From CAJWOS01 sp964502005 (GTDB lineage Bacteria > Myxococcota_A > UBA796 > UBA2385): 64,000 nt of DNA. Numbering within the stretch: position 1 is the stretch's first letter; every line of letters begins with the position of its first letter. Where the stretch lies: assembly GCA_964502005.1 (NCBI GenBank), contig CAZCUX010000006.1, positions 124,001-188,000 on the forward strand, read 5' to 3'. Shown piece after piece: positions 7,724-16,252 of this stretch. The notes under the pieces were generated by a model. The model did not search any database, was not told the DNA's origin, and saw only the letters and a program-made list of their open reading frames with translations. The position numbers were made by a program, and so were the translations under genes.

Positions 7724-8872
7724 TTAGAGGCCGCACTTTCGCAGGACCACTTCGCTTCCGTTCGCAAAGAGACCTCGCTCGCCGGAAAAAAACTTTTTGA
7801 GGTTGTCGCCGAGGAGGTCGCCGCGCCAGCCGCAAAGTCGCGCGTCCGGAATTTGGCTGAGGGCAAGGACATCTGTGTCACGCAGCAGCATCGTGGGTGC
7901 GATGTTGAGCTTCGCACTTTGAAGTTCGCGCCATGCGTGGAGAAGGTGCACCAACGCGGGTGAACCGTATCTCGACGCTACCGGTGGAACCTTCGTTTTT
8001 GCTGCTTGGGCGATGCACGCCAGGAGGTCGTTGCCGTACCGCTTGATGAGCCCCGCGGGCATTCTGCGGTTCGACTTGAGGCCGTCGATGGATGTGGGAC
8101 GGCGGCGCGCGAGGTCGAGGGCCAACGATGGCGCGAGGACGAAGTGCGTCGGTGTGTTTCGAAGGCGGGCTTCTTCTTCCCGCCATTGGAACAAAACGTG
8201 GAGCGCTTGCCGCGTGGGCCCATCAAACGTAGGCGCAATGTCCAAGGCGCGCCACGTTGCATCTGCATCGGGCGTCGCGAGGGCTTCTTCGATGAGCTCT
8301 TCGCCCGCTTGCCGCGCCCAGCTGAGGCGCTCGTGGGATTCGGTACGGTCGAAATCCGCAATCAGCGCATCGACAATCGGAAAGAGGATTGCCACATCCT
8401 CACGCGCGTAGTGCAGTTGCGCGCTCGAGAGTGGACGGCGACTCCAATCCGTCAGGGTGGCGCCTTTGTCGAGCGGGACGCCGAGGACGCGCTCACTGAG
8501 GTCCGAGAGGCGTGCGGGAAAGTGGTGCCCAGCGAAGGCGGCGAGAATTTGGGTATCGAGAACAGCACGAGGTCGTGCGCCGGTTGCTTCGTGCAGCAGG
8601 TCGATGTCCCAGCGGGCACCATGCGCGAGCCACTCCCGCCCCTGCAGCGCAGGCGCGAGCCGCCGGAGGTCGACCCGCAGGGGGTCGATGGTCCAGACAG
8701 GTCCGTCACGCTGGGCGATTTGGACCAGCAGCAGCTCGGGACGGTACCGTCGTTCCGCGTGAAACTCGGTGTCGAGCGCCACTTGGTCGGTGTGTTGGAA
8801 CGTAGCAACGACTACATCGAGGTCGTCGTTGGTTTCAATCAAGTTGTCGGGCAGATTGCTTTGTTCGACCAT
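7724..8872 (-). CDS. rnd: Ribonuclease D (DEDDy 3'-5' exoribonuclease)
   Basis: Exonuclease of 382 aa that trims RNA 3' ends, including tRNA precursors. The DEDDy catalytic set is visible: ALDTEF (Asp/Glu) near residue 35, HGARWDIDLLHEA, and YAREDVA, the Tyr-x3-Asp motif, near residue 160. The C-terminal half contains the HRDC-like helical segments expected for RNase D, and the overall length is normal. It overlaps the stop of the upstream unknown gene by one base (TGATG arrangement), so the two are probably co-translated. Confidence 0.93.
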   Translation of the reverse strand: MVEQSNLPDNLIETNDDLDVVVATFQHTDQVALDTEFHAERRYRPELLLVQIAQRDGPVWTIDPLRVDLRRLAPALQGREWLAHGARWDIDLLHEATGARPRAVLDTQILAAFAGHHFPARLSDLSERVLGVPLDKGATLTDWSRRPLSSAQLHYAREDVAILFPIVDALIADFDRTESHERLSWARQAGEELIEEALATPDADATWRALDIAPTFDGPTRQALHVLFQWREEEARLRNTPTHFVLAPSLALDLARRRPTSIDGLKSNRRMPAGLIKRYGNDLLACIAQAAKTKVPPVASRYGSPALVHLLHAWRELQSAKLNIAPTMLLRDTDVLALSQIPDARLCGWRGDLLGDNLKKFFSGERGLFANGSEVVLRKCGL

Positions 8873-9474
8873 TACGCGACGCGCCAGACCCCGCTGGCAT
8901 CCATCGACAGCTGGTTTTTCGCAAGTGGGGAATGGACATGCAGACGGTCGCCGGTAGAGAGCGGCTCCATCGACAAACAGTGTGCCCCCATAGAGGCCGG
9001 CTGCGTGAGCATTCCGATGAGACGAGGGTCGACCCGCAGGTGGGGCTGTGCGGGCGTGGTGAGCAAAGACTGGAGCACCACATGGACGGCCCGCGCGACC
9101 ACTTCCGGGCGACGAGTATACAAAACAGCGTGCTCACCATCTTCTACGCAGACGACCCACTCGTGACCGGAATCCAACGCAGCTTCGGGGTTGGTACGAA
9201 GCGACGTTGGCAAGGCGCAGCGGGGGCGACCGTCGATTGCTTCGCCTGCGTCGGGCAGACCGCGGAATGCGAGGTACCCTTGGGGGGTCCAGGCCGTTGT
9301 GTCCCCGTTGGGCGCGAGCCCTGCGACCAAGTGTCGTAGGGTAGTGGGCGCCAGATACGCAGCGAGGAAGTCTTCTTCGTCGTGAACCAGCACGGTTGCG
9401 TCTCCTTCATGGAGAGACAGCCGTGGAAGGGGGGACGAGGAAAAAGTGTGCGTGCCAGTAGGATGGACGAGCAT
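8872..9474 (-). CDS. Unknown protein translationally coupled to RNase D
   Basis: Protein of 200 aa that I do not recognise. It is probably cytoplasmic: there is no signal peptide or membrane helix, and it is rich in His and Asp/Glu. Its stop overlaps the rnd start by one base, which supports a real gene and a shared transcript. No Shine-Dalgarno sequence precedes the ATG. An alternative start would have to be internal. Nothing in the sequence assigns a function; a role linked to RNA processing is only guilt by association. Confidence 0.6.
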   Translation of the reverse strand: MLVHPTGTHTFSSSPLPRLSLHEGDATVLVHDEEDFLAAYLAPTTLRHLVAGLAPNGDTTAWTPQGYLAFRGLPDAGEAIDGRPRCALPTSLRTNPEAALDSGHEWVVCVEDGEHAVLYTRRPEVVARAVHVVLQSLLTTPAQPHLRVDPRLIGMLTQPASMGAHCLSMEPLSTGDRLHVHSPLAKNQLSMDASGVWRVA

Positions 9475-9717
9475 AATCGGGACAATATCGGGTCAAAACG
9501 CGACCCGCAGGTTCGACCGTCAATCGCTGCGTATTCGTTTCAGAATTTGCCCAATGTGCAGATCGCAGGCATCGGTTTCTTGGCCGTTCGTGCAATTTTC
9601 TGTGCAAGTGCGTGGACGAACCGGGCGGTCGCGTCTGTCTGGTCTTGGGTCGCATCCGCGGGTCTGCGACGGTGGTCGGTCTTTGTTGGTCGGCGCTCGA
9701 AGGTGTGCACACGAGAA

Positions 9718-11319
9718 CTAAGGCGCCGCCGTCGTTTCTTGTGTGTCGGGGCATTTCGCGCGCGGTGCCCAAATCGCGACGCGGTCGTTGAGGGGGGGAC
9801 AGGCTTCCCATCCTTCCGGTGGGGGAGTGGGAGCCGAGAATCGGTCGGCTGGGATAGGGCGAAACACGAGGGAGGGGGGGGCCGGCAGCGGGCCAAGGGA
9901 CGAGCCTTCCGGTAAGAAGACCCAGGTGGGGGCGCCCGTAAGGAATGCCTGCCGCTCACTTTCGAATGTCCACCAGTTGAGGTCTCCGGCGGCGGTCAGC
10001 AGTTGGTCCGCCCCTGTCACGGCGGGGTACTGTTGGCTTGCGAGCAGCCGCACGAGTGCGTCGCGCGTATCGGTGCGTGCGTCGGGCAGGTCATCTGCGC
10101 GGGCCCAGCCCCTCCTGTCGATGCTGGTCGACAGACCCCACCGGGGGGGCACTCGCTGGCCGCTGGTTTCCGGGGTGTCAGCAGTGTCGCCAAAACCGGT
10201 GTGAAAGTCCACTGCGACGACGAGAGCGACGCATGCCGTAGCGGCTGCGATGCGTCGGTTCCGATGCGAGCGTTCCGCCGCCATTGCAACGGGGACCGCC
10301 ATTGCGGGAACCACCGTCAACAAAAAGCGTTCATCTGTGGGAGGAACGAGTCCAACGACAAAGGCGACCACGGGCACAACACTCGTGGCCAAAAATGCCG
10401 CGCCCCGTCGGTCGGCGACAAGCCAGAAAACGAAGGCGGCAATCACGGGAAAGGCGATGGCTGGTGCAAGAATTGTCGTCGGAAGCCGCTCGGCGTAGAA
10501 CAGTACGTGGCCGGGCAACGCGTTCGCGAGCTGGACGGCCATTGCGCCCAAAGCATGGCCTATTCCCGGCATCCACGCGTCGAGCGATAGAGACCACGAT
10601 GGAAGTTGGACACCCGGCGGAATTTGGAAGGTCGCACCTCCCATTGCGCCGAAAGAACGGCTCACCGATAGTGCAGGGGTCAGGATAAGCCCGATAGTCA
10701 CGAGGGCTGCGCCAAGCGCGCGAAATGCTGCGGGCCGCGGAATCGCCCAGGCGGCGGCCAGCACGATGGGCAGTCCAAGGGGCAAGGCCGACCACTTTGT
10801 GCCCGCGGCGAGTGCGAACAGCAGGCCCGCAGCGACGCCATTTCGCCAGGGGTGCTGTGCCGCGCGGACCACACATGCTGCGCTGCACCACACCCAAGTC
10901 GCCATCGGGAGGTCGTAGTAGTAGCGTGGGGCGACGGCATGGAGGCACGGGGTAAGAAAGACGGTGAGAGCGGCGGTTTGTGCGGTTTCTGGTGCGAACG
11001 CGCGGGAGACCGTTCCGACGGCGACGGCCAACAACGCCAACCAAAACGCCCCCAGCGGGGTCACAGACCCAGGCGCGTGGTCTCCGAGAAAGGATGCAGG
11101 CGCGCTGAAAAGGTGCAATAGCGGCGGATACATGCCGTCGGTTGCGTGGAGCCGGTCCCAAAGCGGCGCGTCCGTCAATAATGGGCGCAGGCTGCGGATA
11201 CGCTCGAGGTGCTCGATGTAGCCGGCGGCGGAGTCTCCGTAGACATCGACAGGATGGGTGATGGCTCTCCACATGACCAGCGCGACAACCCCCAGCGCGA
11301 GTGCCCAGCGGAGGTTCAT
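9718..11319 (-). CDS. GT-C-like integral membrane glycosyltransferase (ArnT/PMT-like), second of a pair
   Basis: Multi-pass membrane protein (533 aa) resembling family 39 glycosyltransferases that use polyprenyl-phosphate sugars. The first helix (MNLRWALALGVVALVMW) is followed by an acidic periplasmic loop (VDVYGDSAAGYIEHLERI) and then DGMYPPLLHLFSAP and YYYDLPMATWVW, typical of this fold. The C-terminal about 110 residues are soluble and periplasmic. The start at 11319 overlaps the previous stop in an ATGA arrangement. Upstream in-frame codons exist but would run into the preceding coding region. The substrate is unknown. It is the last gene of the long minus-strand run; 9475-9717 downstream shows no gene. 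Confidence 0.75.
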   Translation of the reverse strand: MNLRWALALGVVALVMWRAITHPVDVYGDSAAGYIEHLERIRSLRPLLTDAPLWDRLHATDGMYPPLLHLFSAPASFLGDHAPGSVTPLGAFWLALLAVAVGTVSRAFAPETAQTAALTVFLTPCLHAVAPRYYYDLPMATWVWCSAACVVRAAQHPWRNGVAAGLLFALAAGTKWSALPLGLPIVLAAAWAIPRPAAFRALGAALVTIGLILTPALSVSRSFGAMGGATFQIPPGVQLPSWSLSLDAWMPGIGHALGAMAVQLANALPGHVLFYAERLPTTILAPAIAFPVIAAFVFWLVADRRGAAFLATSVVPVVAFVVGLVPPTDERFLLTVVPAMAVPVAMAAERSHRNRRIAAATACVALVVAVDFHTGFGDTADTPETSGQRVPPRWGLSTSIDRRGWARADDLPDARTDTRDALVRLLASQQYPAVTGADQLLTAAGDLNWWTFESERQAFLTGAPTWVFLPEGSSLGPLPAPPSLVFRPIPADRFSAPTPPPEGWEACPPLNDRVAIWAPRAKCPDTQETTAAP

Positions 11320-13094
11320 CGCGTCCGCCGCGGAACCAAAGCGCCGAGCAGGACGGCAAGAAGCACCGAAATACGGCGCAATACGGTGAGCCATGGCGCG
11401 GCCAACGGCTGCCCGTGAATGACGGTGGGAAAGCCCATGGGGTCGATGTCCCACTGTGCGACTTCGTTTCGAAATGGGGAAAAGAGCGTGTGCTGGGGAA
11501 TGCGCTCGTCGGCGGCGGGCTGCGCGTGAAGGACGGCTGGCTGCCGGGGAAGGGGATGGGGAAGCGCCGTGCCAGCGAAGAGGGTCGCCCCTTGTGCGTC
11601 GGTGAGGTGGTAGGTCACATCATCGAGACCATCGAGCAAATGGCGCACAAGCACGAGGTTTGTATCGACGGTCTTTGGCGGTTGGGTAGACCAGCGCGAG
11701 ACCACCCTTCGCGGGAGGAACGATGCGGCCGAGCCTTCGTAGGTGGGAGCGTCAAATTGGTGGCGAAGGTGGAGAAACAGGTGTGGACCGGGGAGGTCGC
11801 ACCAGGGCAGCTGGTCCATTTCGGCGCGGTGGTCGGAAACCCAAACGATAGCGGTCGCGGTGCGGGGAGCACATGCCACTGCAGAAATTTCGCCGCGTGC
11901 CCAAACGTCTGGAATGACGATAATATCGTTTGGAAGCGCAATTCTCGCGACATGGTTGATCGCTTGCGCACGTAGGTCAGCAGGTTGTAGCCTTGCTTGT
12001 AATAGCGCGGTGGCCATCGGAAACGCTACCGTCAGGAGGGCGACTCGTCCGCGTAGTGTTTCAGACCATATACTCAGTGCAAGCGCGAATGCGGGAGCAA
12101 TCGCGATGAGGGCGCGAGGCTCGTGGGGCAGTACGCGTGCGTCGAGCAACTGGAGGCCGATGCCCGCGATGCCGTGCAAGAGCACCGGGCCAAGCAACAT
12201 CATCGCAACGCCGAACATTCGCGCGTGTACGGCGGCGCGGGCCGCGAAGAGCGCGACCAGAATCGGTGGTGCGGCAATCCACAGGGTATCGTCGCGCCCG
12301 CCATCGTAGCCGTGGAGGAAGGCGCCGAAGACCCGGCGCGCCACGCGCCATGGCGCGTCGACGAAAGCGGGCCAAGGGCGGGGAGACAGAGGGTCGGCAT
12401 GAACGTCGAGTAGGCCGGTCCCGCTGGCGGTCCAAAGCTGGAATGCAAAATACGCAACAAATGGCGCCAACACGACACTTATCGCGATGGCCGTGCGAAC
12501 GAGTGGACCGCGCAGGGCGACCTCTTTCCAGGCCAAGAACGCGATGTAGAGACCGATGGGAATCATCCACAGGACGCTGTAGAAGTCGTTTGCGGCACCA
12601 AGAAGCACCGCCAGGCCGAGGGTCCAGGCGCCGCGCGATGGCCGACGCTCGAGGCAAAGCACGCCGTCGATTGCCAATGCGCCGGTGGTAGCGGACCAAG
12701 CATAGTTAGATGCATCTTGTGCGTGAAACGCTAACACGGGATGAAGGGCCATCAATGCGCCCGCGACCCATGCTCCCCCCGTTCCGCGTTCGCGCTGGGC
12801 GATATTGGCCGTAAGCACTGTCGCCAGGACGGTTCCGAGCACAGCATGGACCCGCCACGCCCACACGGTCGCTTCCGAAAACAGCGAGAGGCTCGCCCAG
12901 CGGAGCCAAAAGCTCCAGGGAAGGTGGCCGGTGAAGCCCGAGCGAATGTCGAGGCTCCATTGTAGAATTTGGGCGGGACTGCCGTGCAGCATATTGATTT
13001 CGTCGCCCGCTAGGTCGCGGGAGGCGAGGTTCCAAACGGCTACTCCGAGGCTCGCGAGACCGACCGTCACTATCGGTACACGGCGTCCCACCAT
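11316..13094 (-). CDS. GT-C-like integral membrane glycosyltransferase (family 39-like), first of a pair
   Basis: Membrane protein of 592 aa with about ten hydrophobic helices. The first periplasmic loop carries the acidic pair found in family 39 enzymes (LAGDEINMLHG), followed by HLPWSFWLRW. A soluble periplasmic domain of about 200 residues follows residue 390, and one more helix closes the protein. The ATG at 13094 lies one base after the stop of the pseudouridine synthase gene. The gene's own stop overlaps the next start (ATGA), so the pair is translationally coupled. The two proteins probably act in cell-envelope glycosylation; the donor and acceptor cannot be told from sequence. Confidence 0.75.
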   Translation of the reverse strand: MVGRRVPIVTVGLASLGVAVWNLASRDLAGDEINMLHGSPAQILQWSLDIRSGFTGHLPWSFWLRWASLSLFSEATVWAWRVHAVLGTVLATVLTANIAQRERGTGGAWVAGALMALHPVLAFHAQDASNYAWSATTGALAIDGVLCLERRPSRGAWTLGLAVLLGAANDFYSVLWMIPIGLYIAFLAWKEVALRGPLVRTAIAISVVLAPFVAYFAFQLWTASGTGLLDVHADPLSPRPWPAFVDAPWRVARRVFGAFLHGYDGGRDDTLWIAAPPILVALFAARAAVHARMFGVAMMLLGPVLLHGIAGIGLQLLDARVLPHEPRALIAIAPAFALALSIWSETLRGRVALLTVAFPMATALLQARLQPADLRAQAINHVARIALPNDIIVIPDVWARGEISAVACAPRTATAIVWVSDHRAEMDQLPWCDLPGPHLFLHLRHQFDAPTYEGSAASFLPRRVVSRWSTQPPKTVDTNLVLVRHLLDGLDDVTYHLTDAQGATLFAGTALPHPLPRQPAVLHAQPAADERIPQHTLFSPFRNEVAQWDIDPMGFPTVIHGQPLAAPWLTVLRRISVLLAVLLGALVPRRTR

Positions 13095-13095
13095 T

Positions 13096-13752
13096 TCACT
13101 CTTCGCCCGCAGTCCAGCGTAGGGCTTGAAGGGAGGCGCGCAGCTCCTCGGGAAGTTCCGCTTCGAATACATGCGCCTGGGCGTTGATGACGCCAGAAGC
13201 GAGCTCTAACGCGCGTGCGTGAAGCCAGAGGCGGTCGGGCATTTTGTGGGCGCTTCGATAGGCCCGGTACCGGGTGTCGCCGACGACGGGGTGTCCCAGG
13301 CCGTGAAAGTGCCGTCTTATTTGGTGCTTTCGTCCTGTGTCGATTGTGACCGCCAAAAGGCTAAATCGCCCGAGGTGCTCCAAGGTGCGGTAGTGCGTGA
13401 CAGCCGACAATGGGCGCCCACGACGCGCATCGGAAAGGGGACGCCGTATCGTACCTTTTCGATGGGTGCGGCCATGGACCAACACAAGGTAGGTTTTGTG
13501 AATCGCGCCTTGGGCGAGCGCATCACCCAGCGTTGCGCGGAGGGTGGCGTCTGCGGAACAAAGCACCAAGCCACTCGCGGAGAGGTCGAGCCGGTGGACG
13601 GGGCGAACGCCGACGGGAAGCGCAGGATGGGCGTCCAGCCAAGCGGGGAGGTCGGGGATGCCTGGTTGGTCGGAGCCATCCGTGCGAACGCCAGACGGTT
13701 TGTCGACCACGACAAGACCATCGACCATCGCGACGATTTGGGGCGTAGACAA
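13096..13752 (-). CDS. RluA-family rRNA/tRNA pseudouridine synthase
   Basis: Cytoplasmic enzyme (218 aa) that isomerises specific uridines in RNA to pseudouridine. The catalytic motif HRLDLSASG is present with Asp56. The substrate-binding segments KTYLVLVHG and DTGRKHQIRRHFHGLGHPVVGD are typical of RluA/RluC-type proteins. There is no N-terminal S4 domain, which matches the short TruC/RluA subgroup. It starts four bases after the stop of the thioredoxin-like gene. Its place among transport and membrane genes looks like operon packing more than function. Confidence 0.9.
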   Translation of the reverse strand: MSTPQIVAMVDGLVVVDKPSGVRTDGSDQPGIPDLPAWLDAHPALPVGVRPVHRLDLSASGLVLCSADATLRATLGDALAQGAIHKTYLVLVHGRTHRKGTIRRPLSDARRGRPLSAVTHYRTLEHLGRFSLLAVTIDTGRKHQIRRHFHGLGHPVVGDTRYRAYRSAHKMPDRLWLHARALELASGVINAQAHVFEAELPEELRASLQALRWTAGEE

Positions 13753-13756
13753 GTGC

Positions 13757-14212
13757 TTATCGCCCTGCGCGTGCGGTTTGTAGCCAACCGACGACGTCTG
13801 CGGCTGTCTGAAACTGGCCGCTGGTGGCGGGTTCGATGGGGCCCACCTTCAAGCGAGGCCAGGTGGCGGCGTCCGCGGTGCATTGGTCGGCGGTGGGGGC
13901 GAGGGCTGCCCACCATGCGATTCGGTCGCCGCCAAGCGCCTTGAGCAGCGTTTGGTGTTGGTCGAACTGCCCGACGTCGGTAGATACCTGCTCCCAGTTT
14001 GTTAGCTCGGCTTGTACGGCGGGATCCCGCTCGAGCTTGTGCAGCACTTGGCAATCCACACACCAAGGTGCGCTAAACGAAAGAAGCACGGGCTTTTTCG
14101 CAGCTGTCGCGCGAACGCATGCCGCAGAAATTTCCGTTTTCAACTCGGCATCGGTGTGGTGGGGCCAGGGTTCTGCGCCCAAGCCCATCATCAACAATAC
14201 GAAAACCATCAT
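13757..14212 (-). CDS. Exported thioredoxin-like protein (DsbD C-terminal/Thioredoxin_7-like)
   Basis: Protein of 151 aa with a short hydrophobic N-terminus (MMVFVLLMMGLGA) that looks like a signal peptide or anchor. A thioredoxin fold follows, with the CXXC pair Cys51-Val-Asp-Cys54 in SFSAPWCVDCQVLHKLE. The cis-Pro region expected further on is not obvious, and the C-terminal half is divergent (LKALGGDRIAWWAAL). It probably reduces or isomerises disulfides at the cell surface. The start overlaps the stop of the ABC ATPase gene (ATGA). Confidence 0.75.
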   Translation of the reverse strand: MMVFVLLMMGLGAEPWPHHTDAELKTEISAACVRATAAKKPVLLSFSAPWCVDCQVLHKLERDPAVQAELTNWEQVSTDVGQFDQHQTLLKALGGDRIAWWAALAPTADQCTADAATWPRLKVGPIEPATSGQFQTAADVVGWLQTARAGR

Positions 14213-15243
14213 AGCTGAATGCCCCGGCGACCCATTTCGTCCAACACGTCAATGGGGTCGGTTCTTCCGTCGTAAAGGTGGCATGCAACGGTGTGCCCGT
14301 CGGCGAAGACATGCGCGGCGGGGACTTCCCGCTTGCAGCGCTCTTCCGCCAATGGGCAGCGGGTATGAAAACGGCAGCCAGACGGGGGATTGCTGGGTTT
14401 GGGGACGTCACCGGGCAAGGTGATTCGCTGGCGCTTTCGGCGAGGGTCTGCCCGCGGTACCGCAGACAAGAGGGATTGGGTGTACGGGTGACGAGGTGCG
14501 CTGAAAATCGCTTTGTTGGGAGCGTTTTCCACCACTTGTCCGAGGTACATTACGACGACGCGGTCGGAGACGTGGCGGACCACGCTGAGGTCGTGGGTAA
14601 TGAAAATATAGGAAAGGTCGAACTCGTCCTTTAGGTCAAGGAGGAGGTTCAAAACCTGCGCTTGTACGGACACGTCGAGAGCAGACACCGCCTCATCACA
14701 GACGATGAAGTCGGGATTGAGGGCCACAGCACGGGCGATTCCAATTCGTTGCCGCTGCCCGCCCGAAAATTCATGGGGATACCGGCTTGTATAGCGAGCC
14801 TGCAGCCCTACCTTCTCCAGTAGCGCCTTGGCGCGGTCTTCGGCGTCGCGTTTGTTCTGGGCAATACCATGGAGAATCAGCGGTGTGCCGATGATTTGGC
14901 CGATGGTTTGGCGCGGATTCAGGCTGGAGTAGGGGTCCTGAAAAATGATTTGCATATACCGGCGAACGGACCGCAGGGACTCGTCGTCGAGGTCGGGTAG
15001 GTTCTTCCCCCGGAAGTGAACGGTTCCGCCGTCGGGTTCAATCAAGCGCAGAATCGCGCGCCCGGCCGTCGTTTTGCCGCAACCAGACTCTCCTACCATC
15101 GCAACGGTCTCGGCGGGCATGAGGTCGAAGCTGACGCCATCAACCGCTTTGACGCTTCCGACTTGTCGTCGCAAAAATCCCTTGATGATGGGAAAGTGCT
15201 TTTTTAGGCCGCGAACGGACAGCAATGGCTTTGGGTCAGTCAT
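14209..15243 (-). CDS. Oligopeptide/dipeptide ABC transporter ATPase (OppF/DppF-like)
   Basis: ABC ATPase of 344 aa that energises peptide-type import. Walker A GESGCGKTT is at about residues 51-59, the signature FSGGQRQRIGIARA and Walker B FIVCDEAVSALD are intact, and the switch His is in FITHDLSVV. The C-terminal Cys-rich extension of Opp/Dpp ATPases is present (GCRFHTRCPLAEERC). The frame is open to 15261, but the ATG at 15243 overlaps the preceding stop by eight bases and begins the normal domain. Confidence 0.93.
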   Translation of the reverse strand: MTDPKPLLSVRGLKKHFPIIKGFLRRQVGSVKAVDGVSFDLMPAETVAMVGESGCGKTTAGRAILRLIEPDGGTVHFRGKNLPDLDDESLRSVRRYMQIIFQDPYSSLNPRQTIGQIIGTPLILHGIAQNKRDAEDRAKALLEKVGLQARYTSRYPHEFSGGQRQRIGIARAVALNPDFIVCDEAVSALDVSVQAQVLNLLLDLKDEFDLSYIFITHDLSVVRHVSDRVVVMYLGQVVENAPNKAIFSAPRHPYTQSLLSAVPRADPRRKRQRITLPGDVPKPSNPPSGCRFHTRCPLAEERCKREVPAAHVFADGHTVACHLYDGRTDPIDVLDEMGRRGIQL

Positions 15244-16240
15244 GGTTGGCTCGCGCGACAATCTCTGCGGATTCTTCCGCGGTCAATGGGTGATGACACC
15301 ACACTTCATGACCATTTCCAAGGTCGTGCTTGGGAGGCAAGGTACCGCAGTCGGCCGTCGCCCGCGGACACCGATTGTTGAAGCGGCATCCGGCCGGGAA
15401 CTCCGTAGGCGGGGGCACCATGCCGCGAATGGTCGACAAGCGCGAACCGGGCAAGGCGCGGTCTGGCAAGCTCTGCAGCAGTCCCGCGGTGTAGGGGTGT
15501 GTGGGCCGGTCGAAGAGGTCGATGGCATTGGCCGTTTCAGCGACCCGACCCCCATAGAGGACCACGACGCGGTCGCAAGTCTCGGCGACAACGCCAAGGT
15601 CGTGCGTAATGAGCATGACGCCCATGTTATTGGACTTTTGAAGGTCGCGAATCAGCTCGAGAATCTGGGCCTGAATGGTGACATCAAGTGCGGTGGTTGG
15701 CTCGTCGGCGATGAGCAAGTCGGGACGGCAGCTCAGCGCCATCGCAATCATGACCCGCTGCTTTTGGCCACCGGACATCTGGTGGGGGTATTTGTCGATG
15801 CTTGTCTCGGGCTCAGGAATGCCCACCTTGTCGAGCATATCGATGGCGATTTTTCGCGCCTGTTCCTCCTCTACAGCTTGGTGCAACAAGATGGCTTCCA
15901 TGATTTGGTCGCCGACTGTATAGACCGGATTGAGGGAGGTCATCGGCTCCTGAAAGATGACGGAAATCTCGTTTCCGCGTACCTTCCGAAGCTGTGCGTC
16001 GGGGAGAGTCGCGAGGTCGCGACCCTTGAATCGAATCTGACCGCCGACGATTCTTCCGGGAGGCTGGGGTATTAGCCGCAAAATTGACATTGCGGTGACG
16101 GATTTCCCGCAGCCGGACTCACCTACAATACCAACTGTTTCCCCTTTGTCAATAGTGAAGGAGACGCCGTCAACGCTCGGTAGCTGACCTGCATCGGTAA
16201 AGAAGTGGGTTTGAAGGTTGTCAACCTCAAGCAATGCCAT
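15236..16240 (-). CDS. Oligopeptide/dipeptide ABC transporter ATPase (OppD/DppD-like)
   Basis: Second ABC ATPase (334 aa) of the importer. Walker A GESGCGKSV (about 40-48), signature MSGGQKQRVMIAMAL, Walker B LLIADEPTTALD and switch LITHDLGVV are all intact. The C-terminal oligopeptide-transporter extension contains CRFNNRCPRATADC. It pairs with the OppF-like protein to form the heterodimeric motor and follows the second permease by 12 bp. Confidence 0.94.
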   Translation of the reverse strand: MALLEVDNLQTHFFTDAGQLPSVDGVSFTIDKGETVGIVGESGCGKSVTAMSILRLIPQPPGRIVGGQIRFKGRDLATLPDAQLRKVRGNEISVIFQEPMTSLNPVYTVGDQIMEAILLHQAVEEEQARKIAIDMLDKVGIPEPETSIDKYPHQMSGGQKQRVMIAMALSCRPDLLIADEPTTALDVTIQAQILELIRDLQKSNNMGVMLITHDLGVVAETCDRVVVLYGGRVAETANAIDLFDRPTHPYTAGLLQSLPDRALPGSRLSTIRGMVPPPTEFPAGCRFNNRCPRATADCGTLPPKHDLGNGHEVWCHHPLTAEESAEIVARANHD

Positions 16241-16252
16241 GGTGGGGTTCCT

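Noticed and set aside
9382..9915. A plus-strand gene in the spacer between the unknown gene and the GT-C-like gene
   Set aside because: It overlaps two real minus-strand genes, lacks a ribosome binding site, and the product is Arg/Gly-rich without a domain.
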